Shown: positions 1-12,343 of the stretch, in pieces
Numbering within the stretch: position 1 is the first letter of the stretch
Layout of the letters: each line of letters begins with the position of its first letter
Assembly: GCA_030272155.1 (NCBI GenBank)
Contig: CP126196.1
Coordinates: 2,170,001-2,234,000, forward strand
From: Tetradesmus obliquus
Taxonomy: Eukaryota > Chlorophyta > Chlorophyceae > Sphaeropleales > Scenedesmaceae
Direction of reading: 5' to 3'
Length of the DNA: 64,000 nt
Notes under the pieces: model-generated
What the model was told of the DNA's origin: nothing
The model's input: only the letters and a program-made list of their open reading frames with translations
Database searches by the model: none
Translations under genes and position numbers: made by a program

Positions 1-1601
1 GGGGCTCATGGTTGTCTGCATATTTGCCTGTGCACACACTGCCGCGGCTCGTCACCCTGCACAGCAGCAGCAGCACATGTCATCAGGTCATGCACATGTA
101 GACCGTGGCACAACGGAGCAGAGTATAGCCAAACAAGGTATCACGTTTGGCATTGGAGGCTGGACCGGAAGGTTACACTGCTTATCAAGCACGAACACAC
201 AAATGGGCGGGCTGGTCAAGAGACAGTAGCGACTCACCTGGCGCCCGCTATGATCGAGATCTCCAGATGATTGCTTAAAACAATATACTGTAAAATATTT
301 GATCCGCAGGTGCAGCGCTGTTCTGCGAGTGGTTTGTACTGCTGCTGTGCCGCTCGTATGCGGAGACACTGCAAGCAGAGGAAGTCAGTTTGCTAATAAG
401 ACATGCGTTAAACAAAATGATGTATCGTGGCTGCATATAGGCTCCGATCGTCACAAGCTGAAACCTGCTCAACCTCCTTCGTGCAAACCCTAAGCAGGCA
501 AAGTTTGAAAGTAGCCATTAGTGGGCCACCAGTAGCGGCCCTGCTGGCCAGGCGTGAGGCACTGCCAGCGACTTGTGGCTAAAGCTGCGGGCTGCTTATT
601 AGCAGCAAAATGTCACGCATCTGCATCATGCAAGCCGCATGCGCCCGGCTCTCAGGGCCTGACATGGTACGCATGTGAAGGCGCCGATCGCACTGTCATT
701 GCCAATCTGCGCTGCACGCTTGTCGGATGCAGGCTTGCACAGTTCTTATCAAATTGTTACACACTGCTTGGCGCTGTTTGCAATGACCACATCATGCTAA
801 GACAAACACAAAGAATACTGTGAACTGGTTGCTGCACCAACATTAGCCACGTGTGCAGTGTAGTTGCCCATGACCATGCACGTGTAGCGTGATAGCTGTG
901 CAGAGGCGCAGCATTGCACGTATGCAAAGGTGCTGTGACACAACGTGCGCGCAGCATGAAGCGAGCCGCCGATCAACCCTGCCAGTGGTTGCCAGGAAGT
1001 GTAAATTCATCCTTGAATGTGTCCACAACAACAGCCACACCAAACACACCATGCACGGCAGGCAATACAAGCAGACAATGCCGAAGGGCGGCTTGCCACC
1101 TGTGTACTGCTTGCATGTGCACACACACAAGACTGCAAGCAACGTAATCTGCCTGTCATGCACCCTGGGTGTGCGCACCACAATGGAAGCACACCAGCAT
1201 CATGCACATGCAGTGAACATGCAGTGAACATGCAGTGAAATTGCTGATGCCACGTGACTCGTCCTTTACAACAGCACCATACTTTTGCTGCTGTGCAGGC
1301 AACCATGCAACGATGCTGAGCAAAGGAGGCTGCTGCACAGGATTGCTGCGCAGCACTGCAGCCCTCAGACACGAACCAACATATCAACGAAAACAACTTC
1401 CGTGCATGTCACAGCCAAGGGCAACCCCTGTGCAAGAGCGGCTGCCGTGCTGTACGGTGCAGGAACGCTTACGCCCTGCTGCGCGCCACACACAAGGCTT
1501 ACATCCGACACTTCCACACGAGCCGGCGCACCCATACAACAGCTCCATCTCTGCCACACTGTGCGCCGCTGCAACGATGACTGAGCAGCTGCTGCTGCTG
1601 C
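1..1601. other. No gene recognised; probable 3' flank of TRX z
   Basis: No exon chain with continuous frame and splice sites was found here. The right part is probably the 3' untranslated region of the thioredoxin gene. Short direct repeats built on TGCAGTGAACA lie at about 1208-1240. The open frames present are short and match no family I know. Confidence 0.5.
1266..1270 (-). terminator. Candidate poly(A) signal TGTAA for TRX z
   Basis: Plus-strand TTACA reads TGTAA on the minus strand, about 330 bases past the stop codon of the thioredoxin gene. TGTAA is the usual green-algal polyadenylation signal; the assignment is by position only. Confidence 0.45.
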
Positions 1602-1720
1602 TCACAGCTCGTTCTTGATGATGTTCTTGATGGTCTCTGCTGGCAGCAGGCCCTCTGTCCTCAGCGCTGGCTTGTTGTTGTCCATGCCAATGAAGATCAT
1701 CGTGGGAAGGCCCTGGATCT

Positions 1721-1779
<59 letters not shown>

Positions 1780-2060
1780 GTCGCAGCAACCAGGAAGAAC
1801 AACAGCAGTAAGAGTCTGCAGCAGCGCCAACGTGGCAGCCAAGACAATGGCAATCCAGCAGATCCACCGAGTGCACAGCTGAACAGGCTGCACAGTTGTC
1901 ATCTCGAGTACAGTTATGCATCCTGCTGCTCGCTCCAGAACGTCATCAACCCATTCTGCTGCTGCTCCTGCTGCAAGTGCAACTGCTGCACATACGAAAG
2001 CAGCTGAGCCACCATGCATCCAAATGGTAAATCTGGCATGCATGAATAGCGCAGGCGCTG

Positions 2061-2102
<42 letters not shown>

Positions 2103-3125
2103 CACCTGCAGCCGCGTGCTGAGGTCGGCGTTCTGATCAACATCCAGCTTCAACACGTCAATGCCATCGCCCAGCTCGCTAGCCACCTGCGGTTGACAAC
2201 GGGCGGGAGCATATGACACTGCTCAAACAACAGTCATATCCAGCATGAGAAGGCGCTGCTGCTGCTGCTACTGCTGCTGCTTGCAGTGGGCAGCACTGCA
2301 CTGATTGACAAGCACAAACAACAAGTTGCATGAACGTGCTGTGCTGTATGCATGGCCTGTTGTGTGGTCCTTATGTGACAAAAGGTGGCAGAAGCAGCAT
2401 GGACAGTCAACTGACTAGTTGAAGCAGCATGTATGTGCAACACCCAGCGCTGCAACCAGCACATTGTGCTGTGCTGTGCATGCATGTGATCGCTAGAAAT
2501 GCATCAAAAGGACACCAATGCAACTGCTGCCCACAACTAATGTACATCTTTATACTGGACACCGACATGCAGCAAGCACAGCTAATTCCTTAAGCATGAA
2601 GTGCCAGCTCACCTTTTCCAGCTCCTGTGCCAGCAGCAGGCATGGGCCACACCCTGCAGTCAACAGCAGCCCGGCCGCAGGTCAACGTCTGCATATGCAG
2701 CGGGTCGGCAACGCAGTGTGCACGCAATCCTAGGTGTATGATGCAGTGTACACGTACATGTTGCAAAGAAGTCCACCACGATGGGCTTGTCACGTGCTGC
2801 AATGGCAGCCTCCAGCTCTTCTGCGGTGACTTGCCGAATGTTGGCAGCTGTGGCCTGTGTGGACAAGCAGTCATCAGTGTCAGCTGCTGTCCTTACCAAC
2901 TGGTGCGCCACGTGCCACCACACTTCAAACCATTGAAAGCAAGTACCGCATTAACGGCACCGCATGCATGATCAAGGTGCATCCCAGCCTTACGTGTGCA
3001 GCAGTGTTTCGGTGGTTCCGTGGAAGTGATCTGCTGCTGATCACTGGCCGCAAGCACGGCCGTGCAGCTGACGTTGCATTTGCATGCTGCCTGGTCCTGA
3101 CAAGGTGGTTGCTGGAGCTGAGCAT
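1602..3125 (-). CDS. TRXz (CITRX): Thioredoxin z / CITRX-type plastid thioredoxin
   Basis: Five exons give 155 residues: 2994-3125, 2758-2854, 2613-2653, 2106-2186 and 1602-1718, all with GT-AG borders. Residues 1-44 are rich in Ser, Arg and Asn and poor in acids, as expected for a chloroplast transit peptide. The thioredoxin fold follows. The active site WCGPC (residues 77-81) is split by an intron that falls after the first base of the Trp codon. The cis-proline loop is QGLPT (119-123). The segment after WCGPC (LLLAQELEK) and the C-terminus (RTEGLLPAETIKNIIKNEL) match the TRX z/CITRX subgroup rather than m, f, x or y types. In plants TRX z is a plastid protein associated with the plastid-encoded RNA polymerase; the same role here is inference. 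The gene diverges from the TMEM214 gene. CTG repeats flank two splice sites. Confidence 0.9.
1721..1778 (-). repeat. (CTG)n run abutting a 3' splice site
   Basis: About 19 CTG units on the gene strand end directly in the CTGCAG acceptor of the last TRX z exon, occupying the place of the polypyrimidine tract. Confidence 0.9.
2069..2103 (-). repeat. (CTG)n run just after a 5' splice site
   Basis: About 11 CTG units begin a few bases past the donor (GTGGG) of TRX z exon 4. Together with the run at 1721-1778 it means this intron both starts and ends in the same triplet. Confidence 0.9.
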
Positions 3126-3869
3126 TGTCTGAAAGCAGGTGTCCGAAGAAAGTTGTCAATGGACTTGACCACAGCCACGTCAGAAAGAGGACGATAAACC
3201 ACTAACATTTCAAGCTTGATTAACTGATCAAGGATTATACATCGCACAGCGTGAGTCCAGCAAACCCCTTGAGGCTCAAGCTGAGCAACTGGGACTGTAA
3301 CGTGTTCCTTGGCTACGCATACTTCTTCTGCAACTTCTACCGACGTTATCACCTGCTGTATTAGTGTCTCTGTACGGCCCGTTCACAAGCTTGTATCCAG
3401 TGCTGCCGGGAGGAGTCGTTCTTCACGTGCGTGTCGTGGCTATATTTGCACATAAATGCATTGATTTCACTTGTATTAAACAATGATGGATACATGGAGG
3501 GGCGTGTGCTGTTCAACCGAACAAACGTGCTTCACCCTTCCTGTTCCTTCTGCATGCTTGCGGCCTGTGGACGTGTGAAAGACAATGCTGCACGACTTCA
3601 GTAGCATCGAATATGCCTTCTTTTATCATTGCAGCTGTGTTATCAGACCTACACCTCTGCTACTCTCAACAGCAGTTGCCTTGCTGCAGTACTGTGTCTG
3701 TTCGTGGCCTGATCTGGCCCTGGCAGCTTCTGGCTAGCAGCAGATGCATGGTTTACTCACTTATGCACTTATAAGACCCATCACAGGCTCGCGTTTGTCA
3801 CCCCTCTGGCGTCTTCATGCCTGTGTCCCACTGCTGGTGCTCATATCTGCAGGCACCAAGGTCGGCAAC
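3126..3869. promoter_or_regulatory. Divergent intergenic region, probable shared promoter
   Basis: About 740 bases lie between the start codons of TRX z (minus) and the TMEM214-like gene (plus). A bidirectional promoter is inferred from layout only; I see no clear TATA box. A CTGCAG at about 3848-3853 just before the plus-strand ATG could be a 5' UTR splice acceptor. Confidence 0.4.
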
Positions 3870-6800
3870 ATGCTTTCCATGAACAGGGAGACCAAGCCTG
3901 GCCACTGGCAGACAGTGGCGCCAAAGGAGAAGAAGCAGAAGCGCCAGGGTGAGAAGCAGTGCTTGCAGGACAGCAGCTTTTGTGCTGCACCAGCTTGCAG
4001 GACAGCCACAGACTTGATGTATCTTGCTGGCTCCCAGTGTCGCTGGTTGTGACTCGTTTGCACACTCCAACATGCTAACAAAACACAGCAACTGCAGACA
4101 TAAATGCCATAGCCTGTGTTCAGCAGACGCACCTCCTGAACATCAGTAAACATCAGTATGTACCCGCCCTTCCTGCGCCTGTTCTGTGCTGACTTGCGCC
4201 TAGCAGAGGAGAAGAAGGACGTCAAGAAGGACAGGCTGGGTGTGGCCATCGACCCCACTGCAGCAGCCTTTGCAGCCTTTGACAGGTCCTATGCCAACAA
4301 GGCCGCTGCTGCCAAGGCCGCAGCCGCAGCTGCAGCGCAGCAGAAGGACGCCAGCTACTCGGGTGCCTTTGCAGGACTGGTGGACGAGGTGCCCCAGGTG
4401 GTGCAGGATGAGGAGGGCAGCAGCGGCGACGAGGGCTCCTCTGCGGCAGCTCCTGCAGCTGCTGCAAAGGCCCCCAAGCAGCCTAAGGCGCCCAAGAAGC
4501 CAAAGCTGACAGTGGCACAGGTGGCGGCAGGTGCGCGGCTTGTAAGCAAAGACGTGTGGTCAAAGGCTCAAACTGCACTGAGTGTTGCAGTAACCGTACT
4601 TACGCTTGCGCTGCAGGCGTGGACGTGGCTGCGCTGAAGGCCTGGATGACCGAGGTCAAGAGGAAGTACAGCAAGAACGAGACCGCCCAGGTAAGGGGTT
4701 GTCTGGGCTGAGTTCAAAGCCGCTACAAATAACAATACGGCAGCAGCAGCAGCAGTGTGCCGGGCATTTCATGGACTGCACTCTACGTGTGTAACCATCA
4801 ATGCTTGCGAGAAGATGTGCAGACTCATGGCGCCTGCTGCTCCATGCTCGTGCAGCATGCTTTCATGTCAGCTGCACCTGGTCACCCGTTCCTACCTGCC
4901 TGCTGCTGGGCTGCTGCGTGCATGCCTCATCTTTGTCTCCTTTCCACGCATGCCTGTGCTGCTCCTGGTCTGTCTTGGTCAGGCTGCCTTCCTGGACTCA
5001 CCCTGCTGCTTGCTGCTGCTTGCTGTGAACACGTGTGCAGCTGGAGGCGCTGTCTGACTGGCTGCTGGTGGCCTTCAAGGAGGCCAGCCTGGACCTGGGC
5101 AAGCTGCTGTCTACCAAGGGCCTGGCGGTGGTGAGCAGGGCTGTCTGGTTGCTGATGTTTTACTGCTGCTGCTGTTGCTGTTGATGCTGGCAACCAAGGG
5201 CCTGGCAGCGGTGAACGTGGCACTTGAAACTGTACCTGATTTATCAGCACGTTGTTGTTATCGTGCAATGCTTGCAGTTGACTGCAGTTCAAACCGATCA
5301 ACAAGACACATGCCGCAAGCCTACTGATTCTCATGTATGTACCATGCTCACAATAATCGCAGGCCACCGAGCAGCCGCTGGCTGAGGTGCCGCAGCCGCT
5401 GCTGAGCACCATCACCAGCTTTGTCTCCGACGTGGGGGACGACGCTTTGCTGGCGATGTGTGTGCCGCTGACGGCGGCAGTGGTCAGTGAGGCAGTGGGT
5501 GGCCCCTCTGGCACTGCGCCCACTGGCAAGGGCAAGGCGGGCCTGCAGGTCATGCTGGCAGTGATCCTGCGCACGCGCCCACAGGTGAACACGCAAAACC
5601 ACATGTAGCTGATGGGTGCTGCCACCACATTTGCATGCTGATTGCTTGCTGGCAGATGAAAAGCACTCGGCTGTCAGTGCGTGTGACTAATGTATGTGAA
5701 GGCTCTGACTAGTAGATGCCGTGACTATGGACAAGCCGCTGTACTCCTCACAACCACCTGCCTTGTGATATGTCTGCTCTGCTGCATTGCCGCAACAGGT
5801 GCTGGTGCGCGCAGCGCCAGAGCTGCGCCTGGCAGGCAGGCAGCTGAGCGGCGCTGGCCGCCTGCAGGTGCTGCTGTGGGTGGTCAACCAGGTGAGTCTC
5901 TGACTGATTTCATTCAGCTGATGCTGGACAGCTGATTCCAACTTGTTCCTGCGTTGGCCTCCTTCCACAAGCAGGCTGCAGGAGCCTGCTGATGCTGTAT
6001 TCACATCACACACGTGTGGCTCTGGCAGGTGCCGCTCAGCCTCATTTTGCGCGGTTCAGCTCAATCAAACTTGCTGATTCCCACATTAATCTCAACTCTG
6101 CTTTCCTGTCCTTCTCTGGTGCGTCACAGGCTGCCGTGGTGGATCCGTCAGTGGGCGTGGCCGTGTGGGTGCGCCTGCTGCTGCCGCAGCTGCTGGGCCT
6201 GCCTGAGCTGCCTGCAAGCAGCAGCGGGGCCCCCAGCAGCAGCGCTGCTGCTGCCAAGGGCAGCGGCAGCAAAGGCATCACCCCTGCTGCCCTTGTGGAC
6301 GACCTGATGCGGCCCCTGGAGGTGCCCCTGCAGGGCCCAGCAGTGCAGTTCCTGGCTGGCCTGCTCTCCAAGCTGCAGGCAAGCGGCGCAGCAGCAGCAA
6401 CCGGTGATGTGAGGCATGCAGGCGGGGATGTGGAGCCTACTGTGCCCGGTGCAGCAGTAGAGCTGCTGTCGCGGCTGGCGGCAGGCAAGCCTGTCACCAC
6501 TGCAGCAGCGCCTACTGCTGGCGGCCCGGGCGCCGCAGCGGCGGCGGCAGCGGCAGCAGTGGAGGGCAAGAAGGCCGCAGCAGCGCGCGCTGCTGCTGCC
6601 TCGGCCCTCGCGCCGCAGCTGCCAGGCCTGACGCAGCTGGCTGCGGCTACGAGCTGCCTGCGGCAGTACAGCGACTGGCTGCTGCTGGCGTTAGAGAGTG
6701 CCGCGCAGTCTGATGCTGCCCCTGAGTCGCCTGACCAGCTGGTGCAGCGGAGCGCATCCAGTGTGGTGGCCTGCATCTGCGGCAGGTGAGTTTCGCTGTG

Positions 6801-8252
6801 TTTGAGCTGCAGGCTGCTTTGGGATGCTGGTGCTTTGGAGGCGTGTATGCTTGCCGAGGTGTGTGATATGCAGCACCATGGGCTGGCACATGTTTGAGAG
6901 CGCAACACTGATCAGGTCAGCTACGCAGCATGATGTGGAGGTTTCAAGTTGAGCTGATTGAGCACGTGACAGCCACGTGCAGGACAATAACCATTGGTTT
7001 GTATCGCACTGTCACCTGCCTACCTGATGCTCTGCAGTGATGCGTGCTTCGCCCTGTGGGAGTCCAAGCACAAGGGCAGCCTGCGCGGCAGCGCGCGCGT
7101 GCTGGCAGCGCTGCTGCAGCGGCCGGAGCTGCTCAAGCCGCTGCTGCAGCAGCCAGACGCTGCTGGCGCGTTCCGGGAGCTGCTGGCTGCGCTGCCGGCG
7201 CGCCACCGCGCACACCTGGCTGCGGGCAAGGGCTGGCAGGTGCGATGGCACAGCAAATGCAAACTCTCTGTCAACAGCATGCGCATGATGGTCTGTGGCT
7301 GCTATGCCTGCTAATTGACTTGAATGCTGTTCAGCAGCATGAAGTTGGAAACTTGTTGCTTTTTGGACTGGGCTACAAAGTGCACCACGCCCTTTCGTAC
7401 TGCGCTGTGCAGACTTATCTTGTGTGTTTCTTGTTCTGGCCTGCCGCCCTGCATGCTTTTTCACTGATTGGCTTCGGGCTTACCTCACCGATGTGCTCCA
7501 CCCGCAGGGCTCCTGCGCACGTGTGGCGGAGGACGCCTGCAGCAAGCTGCCCAAGAAGCTGGGCAGGGCAGGCAGGGGCGGCAAGGGGGCCGCCAGGTCA
7601 CAGGGCTCTGGCAGCAGCAGCCTGGGCAGCCTGGGGGTGGTGCTCGGGGCCACTGCTGCGCTGGCAGGCGTGGTGGTGATGGCAGGCCTCTACAGGCGCG
7701 AGGTGGCCGGCGTGGTGCAGGTGAGGCCTGGTTCAGGTGTTGAAACGTTGTTTGAAAGGCAGCCGAACATGGATTGGCAGACTTGTGTGTCGTATGCTTG
7801 CTGTTCTGAGTGGGAGCATTTAGTCCACTTCAGCATGTGTGTAATTCAGCTGCGATTTGATTTTGTGTAGTGCTTTCTCCTGTAAGGGGCGCAGCTGAAT
7901 GGCGTTCTCTTTTTGCCTGTTGTCGCTGCTGCAGGCGTATGCAGGCAAAGAGGCTGCGCAGCAGGTGGACACCGTGCTGCTGCCCCTGGAGGCTTCTCTG
8001 CAGCAGCTGCAGGCAGCAGCAGCGCCCCACGTGGCAGCACTGCAGGCAGCCGCCGCGCCGCACATCGAGTCTCTGCAGGCGGCTGCAGGCCCGCACCTGG
8101 AGGCTGCGCGTGCAGCGGCAGCGCCGCTGCTGCAGCAGGTGCAGGATAAGGTGGCGCCTGTGATGGCTCCTGTGGTGCGGGAGCTGGAGCAGGTCATGGC
8201 CAGTGCCTCCAAGCACTTGCAGGAGATGCTGGAGAAGGCCAAGAGCCAGTAG
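3870..8252 (+). CDS. TMEM214-family ER membrane protein (DUF2359)
   Basis: Ten exons give 756 residues: 3870-3948, 4207-4530, 4617-4690, 5041-5130, 5363-5584, 5799-5891, 6130-6785, 7038-7239, 7508-7720 and 7935-8252, in frame throughout. The N-terminus has the family's GHWQTVAPKEKKQKRQ-like basic stretch. A Lys/Ala-rich linker follows, then the conserved helical region with LEALSDWLLVAFKEASLDL (from residue 160), LQVMLAVILRTRP and LQVLLWVVNQ. One strong membrane segment (GSLGVVLGATAALAGVVVMA) lies near residue 630. The last exon encodes an amphipathic helix of about 14-residue repeats built on AAAAPHVAALQ. Human TMEM214 is an ER membrane protein linked to stress-induced apoptosis; plants have homologues of unknown role. 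The start is the first Met after a possible 5' UTR acceptor. Family assignment is from remembered motifs. Poly-Ala in exon 7 reflects GCA/GCT repeats. Confidence 0.78.
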
Positions 8253-8857
8253 CGGAATGGAAGCTGCAGCTGGGTACAGCTGTTTCGGACGCGGGGTGAT
8301 ATGCGCACGTAGCTGCAAAGAGGCTACTTGTGCTATAGTGCTGCACGTGTGTGGTAGACCTGCTGGGTTGTTCACTAGTACTCAGTACTGACAGCACCAG
8401 TGGCTCCCAGCAGCAGTCAGTTGCCTGACACGTGGTGTGCTGCCAGCAGCACTGGTAACAACCTTCGTCACCTGTGTCATTGTGAACTCAGTGTCCAGCT
8501 GCCGTCCGAAAAGCAAGCGAAAGGCATTCATCTGCTTTGTCTTGCCCTCCACCTGCTAGGAGAGGTATAGCGTCCAGGGCCCGGGTGGTGTGTAAACACT
8601 GAACCACCCCATGTGGTGTTAGGGTTCTCAACTGAGCTCCCGTCTGTGCAGCTTAGTACAGTGCTTGCATGAGTGGCTTGTCTGTGCTTCGATATAGTAC
8701 TTAGCTTCTTCCATGCTTGACTGTTGCTGCTGCGCACCCACATACAAACGTCATCCGACCAACCAATTTGTTGGCGAGGCCTTGAGCACCTTCAGCAGTG
8801 CTGTTGTTGTTCCTCACAAAAGGCTATCCAACTCGAGCGAGCCACTTCGTGGCTTGC
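8253..8857. other. Intergenic: 3' UTR of TMEM214-like gene and MATE promoter
   Basis: No further exon is supported. A TGTAA lies at 8591-8595. The rest is the likely upstream region of the transporter gene. Confidence 0.5.
8591..8595 (+). terminator. Candidate poly(A) signal TGTAA
   Basis: TGTAA about 340 bases after the TMEM214-like stop codon; chosen by position and motif only. Confidence 0.5.
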
Positions 8858-11800
8858 ATGGCACCTCTCCCTCTCCGCAGCAGCAACGGATCGAGCGTCG
8901 CTGCATCATACACAGGCACTTCACGTGCTCTAAGACAAATATTTCTTCTCCAAGGTGCGAGCTGCTGCTCATCCAGAGCTGAAACTGGCACAGTGGCCTT
9001 CTCGCTAGGGTGCTCTGCTTTCGGGCTGCTGCAGCTTGAGCATCATCTCACAAACTGCCGCAGTTTTAAACACCAAACTATCCTGATGCACCCTATCTTG
9101 CAGGCACAGCGCAGCCAGGGCCCACCAGGAGGCGCAAGGCAGCCTCAGCAGCTGTGAGAGCAGCTGCGTCGTCTGACGTGGAGCCAGCCCCACTGCGCAG
9201 CAAGGCAGCTGCCGTAGCACCAGGCAGCGCAGATGGCAGCATCAACAGCAGGAGCAAAAGCAGCAAGCCGTTGTCCTGGCTGCAGTCAAAGTGGGACAAG
9301 GACATATGGCAGCTGGCTGTGCCTGCAGCGCTGGCACTGGCAGCAGACCCGCTGCTTGGCATGGTGGACACTGCCCTAGTAGGCAGGCTGGGCAGTGATG
9401 AGCTGGTGAGCACCTGCTGTACTTGTGTTGCGCTGGTTCCGCTGGTTCCGCCGGCGAATGGGTTGTAGCCTGTAGTGGTTGTAGCAGCTTGCTTGAAGCG
9501 AATGGCGAACCCCTGCGTGGCTTGCGTGCTGCAAGTGCTGTGCAAGCAAAGTGATGATCATCAGCAGCAACAGCCTGTGAATGCAGCTGGACAGGAATTA
9601 ATTGCATGCAATTTTCTGTGCTTGAGTTGCACCGCGCTGGTAGCTGAGTGCGCTGAGCAGTGATGCTTTGTGTGCTCAGCTCTGTGCATGCACTGCACCA
9701 CATCTCAATCCCACTAAGCTACACTGCTTTCACTGCTGCAGGCTGCGCTAGGCATCAACACCTCGCTCTTCTCCCTGTCATTCATCCTGTTTAACTTCCT
9801 GGCGACAGCCACCACGCCAGCAGTAGCAACAGCAGTCTCCAGCAGCAACAATCGCGCAGCGGGCGAGACCATCTGGCAGGCCACTAGCTTGGCAGTTGTG
9901 CTGGGGCTGCTAGTGGCTGGCGGCATGCTTGCCAAGGGCAGGTGGATGCTGGAGGTGATGGGAGCAGACCAGTCGCAGCAGCACATGCAGGACCTGGCAC
10001 TGCAGTACCTGTGGTTCAGGTGGGTGGCGCAGCTGTCTTGCAGGACGTGGGTTCGTTGGCTGCAGGGCTTGCAGGAAGTGAGCAACAGGGCTTGCAGGAC
10101 GTGGGCTGGCTGCATAACAGGGCTTGCAGGAAATGAGCTGGTTCCAGGCCGTTGTTTTGAGGCCTTGCTAATGTAGAGACTGGTGTAGAGAATAGCAACA
10201 GGCCACCATCGTGAACAACTTGGCCATTGTGTTGATGTTGTGGCTGTGGTGATTCCCAGCTATGTAGATGCAGCGTGCTACTGTTTCTTATCTGAAGCAG
10301 CTAGCTGAGTTTGCCACACTGCTGCTGGCCTCATCTTCCTGCAGGGCCTTTGCCGCGCCTGCAGTGCTGCTAACCACTGTGGGCCAGGGCGTGTTCCGCG
10401 GCATCAGCAACATGCGCGCACCCCTGCTCATCACGCTGGCGACCAATGCAGGTGAGGCAGCAGCATGCATACTGTGCCACTCCACATGGTAGATGTTTAC
10501 ATATGATGAATGTAGGGAGCTGCTGGTGGTTGAGGGCAGTGTGATGGCAATGTCGGCGATGAAACATGCTTGCTGCTGACTGCAGACGACCGCATGGCGT
10601 GTTTGCATGCAGCAGTGTGTTTGCCTGATGCATATTCCACGCCTTAGGCTGACGCGCGCTGCTGCTGCTGCCGCTGCCGCCGCTGCTGCTGCTGCAGTGC
10701 ATCTGGGCTTGGACCTGGTGCTCATGTTCCCCTGCGGGCTGGGCATCAAGGGTGCAGCCATCAGCACAGCAGTGTCGGAGTGGCTGGCTGCAGGGGCGTA
10801 TGTGAGCCTGGTGTGGGGCAAGCGGGAGCTGCTGGGGCTGTGGCCGCCGCCGCAGCTGCAGCCTGCGCAGCTGAAGGAGCGCTGCCTGCCGTTCCTGCAG
10901 GTGCGTCGGGGTGTGGCAGGCAATCTTGGTTACTGGTGACTGCTGAGGAGGCAGCAGCAGCTGTGGTATAGCTGTGTTGAGAGTGCTGTTGACAGCATGG
11001 GATGCTTTTGTAGCAGCAACTGGTGCACTTGCAGGTGTGTGGTTGTGCTGGGCAGTGGTAGCAGCGATGCAGCAGCCGCCGCCCTGGTTGTTGCCACTGC
11101 CTGGCCTCACCCTTCCACTCTCCTTCTCTCGTTGCAGGCTGGCAGTGCAGTGGTGATGCGCACAGGCTCGCTGCTCGGCACCAAGACCCTCGCCACAGCA
11201 GTTGCAGCACGGCTAGGGCCCGGCTCCGTTGCCTCCCACCAAGTCCTCATGCAGCTCTGGGTGCTGGCCAGCATGCTGGTCGACTCGCTGGCAGTGTCTG
11301 GTCAAACCCTGGTGGCTGTAAACCTCGGGCAGGGCCGCACCGCTGCTGCTCGGGAGATCTCGGAGCGGCTGCTGCAGCTGGGGCTGGGCACTGGCGTGGT
11401 GCTGTCAGCGATTATGTTAGGGGGCTCGCCCTGGTGGCCACAGTTGTTTAGCAGCGATGAAGGCGTGCTGGGGACGATACGGGACCTGGTGCCGCTGGCG
11501 GTGCTGCCGCTGCCGGTGAATGCGCTGGTGTACACGCTGGATGGCGTGTTGGTGGGCTGCAGCGACTGGGGGTGAGTACCTGTTATGTACTGCAGGCGGT
11601 GACTAGATATCAAGTGTGGTGATAGTTGCTTGCTGATTTTGATTGTAAGATTCCTTACTGACAGCTCTGCTTTGTCGGCTGGCACTGTTGCTTGGTGTTA
11701 TACACTTGGGCACAGCAGGGCCGCACTGCGTTGTAACAGGCAGGTCAGTGCAGGTTAGTGCACCCTTACACTTTGCAACAGGCGCAGGCACTGACGCTGT

Positions 11801-12196
11801 GCCATCGTTGCTGCTGCTGTGGCCAGGTACCTCATGAAAGCCATGGTGGGTGCATCAGCTGTTGCTGCCTCCATGCTGGTCATGGTGGAGCCCTCAGGCA
11901 CAGGCCTAGAAGGCGTGTGGTCAGCACTGGCCGTGCTGATGGTGGGCAGGCTAGTCACGCTCGGCTGGCGCTACCAGTCCGCCTCCGGGCCGCTGCCACC
12001 CCAGCAGCAGCAGCAGCAGGACGTGGCGAGCCTGCAGCAGCAACAGCAGCTGCTGCTGCACGAGCTGAGCGAGCTGGCGGCTGGCGCAGACGAGTCCGGC
12101 AGCAGCAGCAGCAGCATGGCTGAGGAGCCGGTGCTGCTAAACAACTCTGTGCCTGGCAGCCAGAGCTTGCAGGCACGCCGGCGAGTGGCAGAGCCC

Positions 12197-12243
<47 letters not shown>

Positions 12244-12343
12244 AACTAGCAAACCTGCTGCTGTGCGAAAGTACAGCAAGGTGCACAATGGCTTTGGCGC
12301 TGCAGCGGCAGAGCGACCTAAGGCGGCCCAGCGCCACATGTAA
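8858..12343 (+). CDS. MATE-family transporter, probably plastid-targeted
   Basis: Seven exons give 645 residues: 8858-8954, 9104-9405, 9742-10019, 10345-10451, 10698-10900, 11138-11571 and 11827-12343. The first about 80 residues (MAPLPLRSSNGSS..., then RRKAASAVRAAASS) are Ser/Ala/Arg-rich, like a plastid transit peptide. The MATE core starts with IWQLAVPAALALAADPLLGMVDTA in short form: VDTALVGRLGSDELAALGIN, then GQGVFRGISNMRAPLL, IKGAAISTAVSEW, SHQVLMQLWVLASMLVDSLA and NALVYTLDGVLVGCSDW. These are hallmarks of the DinF-like branch that includes plant DETOXIFICATION 42-48/EDS5-type proteins. Such carriers exchange cations for organic solutes across membranes; the substrate here is unknown. 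The last 150 or so residues are a Gln/Ser/Ala-rich tail not typical of the family. The exon 1 choice rests on its phase fitting exon 2 and on a good donor (AAG then GTGCGA). Confidence 0.88.
10035..10140 (+). repeat. Short tandem repeats in a MATE intron
   Basis: The unit GGCTTGCAGGA recurs about four times within 110 bases just after the exon 3 donor. Each copy contains an acceptor-like TTGCAG. Confidence 0.75.

Noticed and set aside
3041..3352. Minus-strand frame as an upstream exon or alternative start of TRX z
   Set aside because: The Met at 3125 in another frame gives a transit-like peptide, a GTAAGG donor and exact phase with exon 2.
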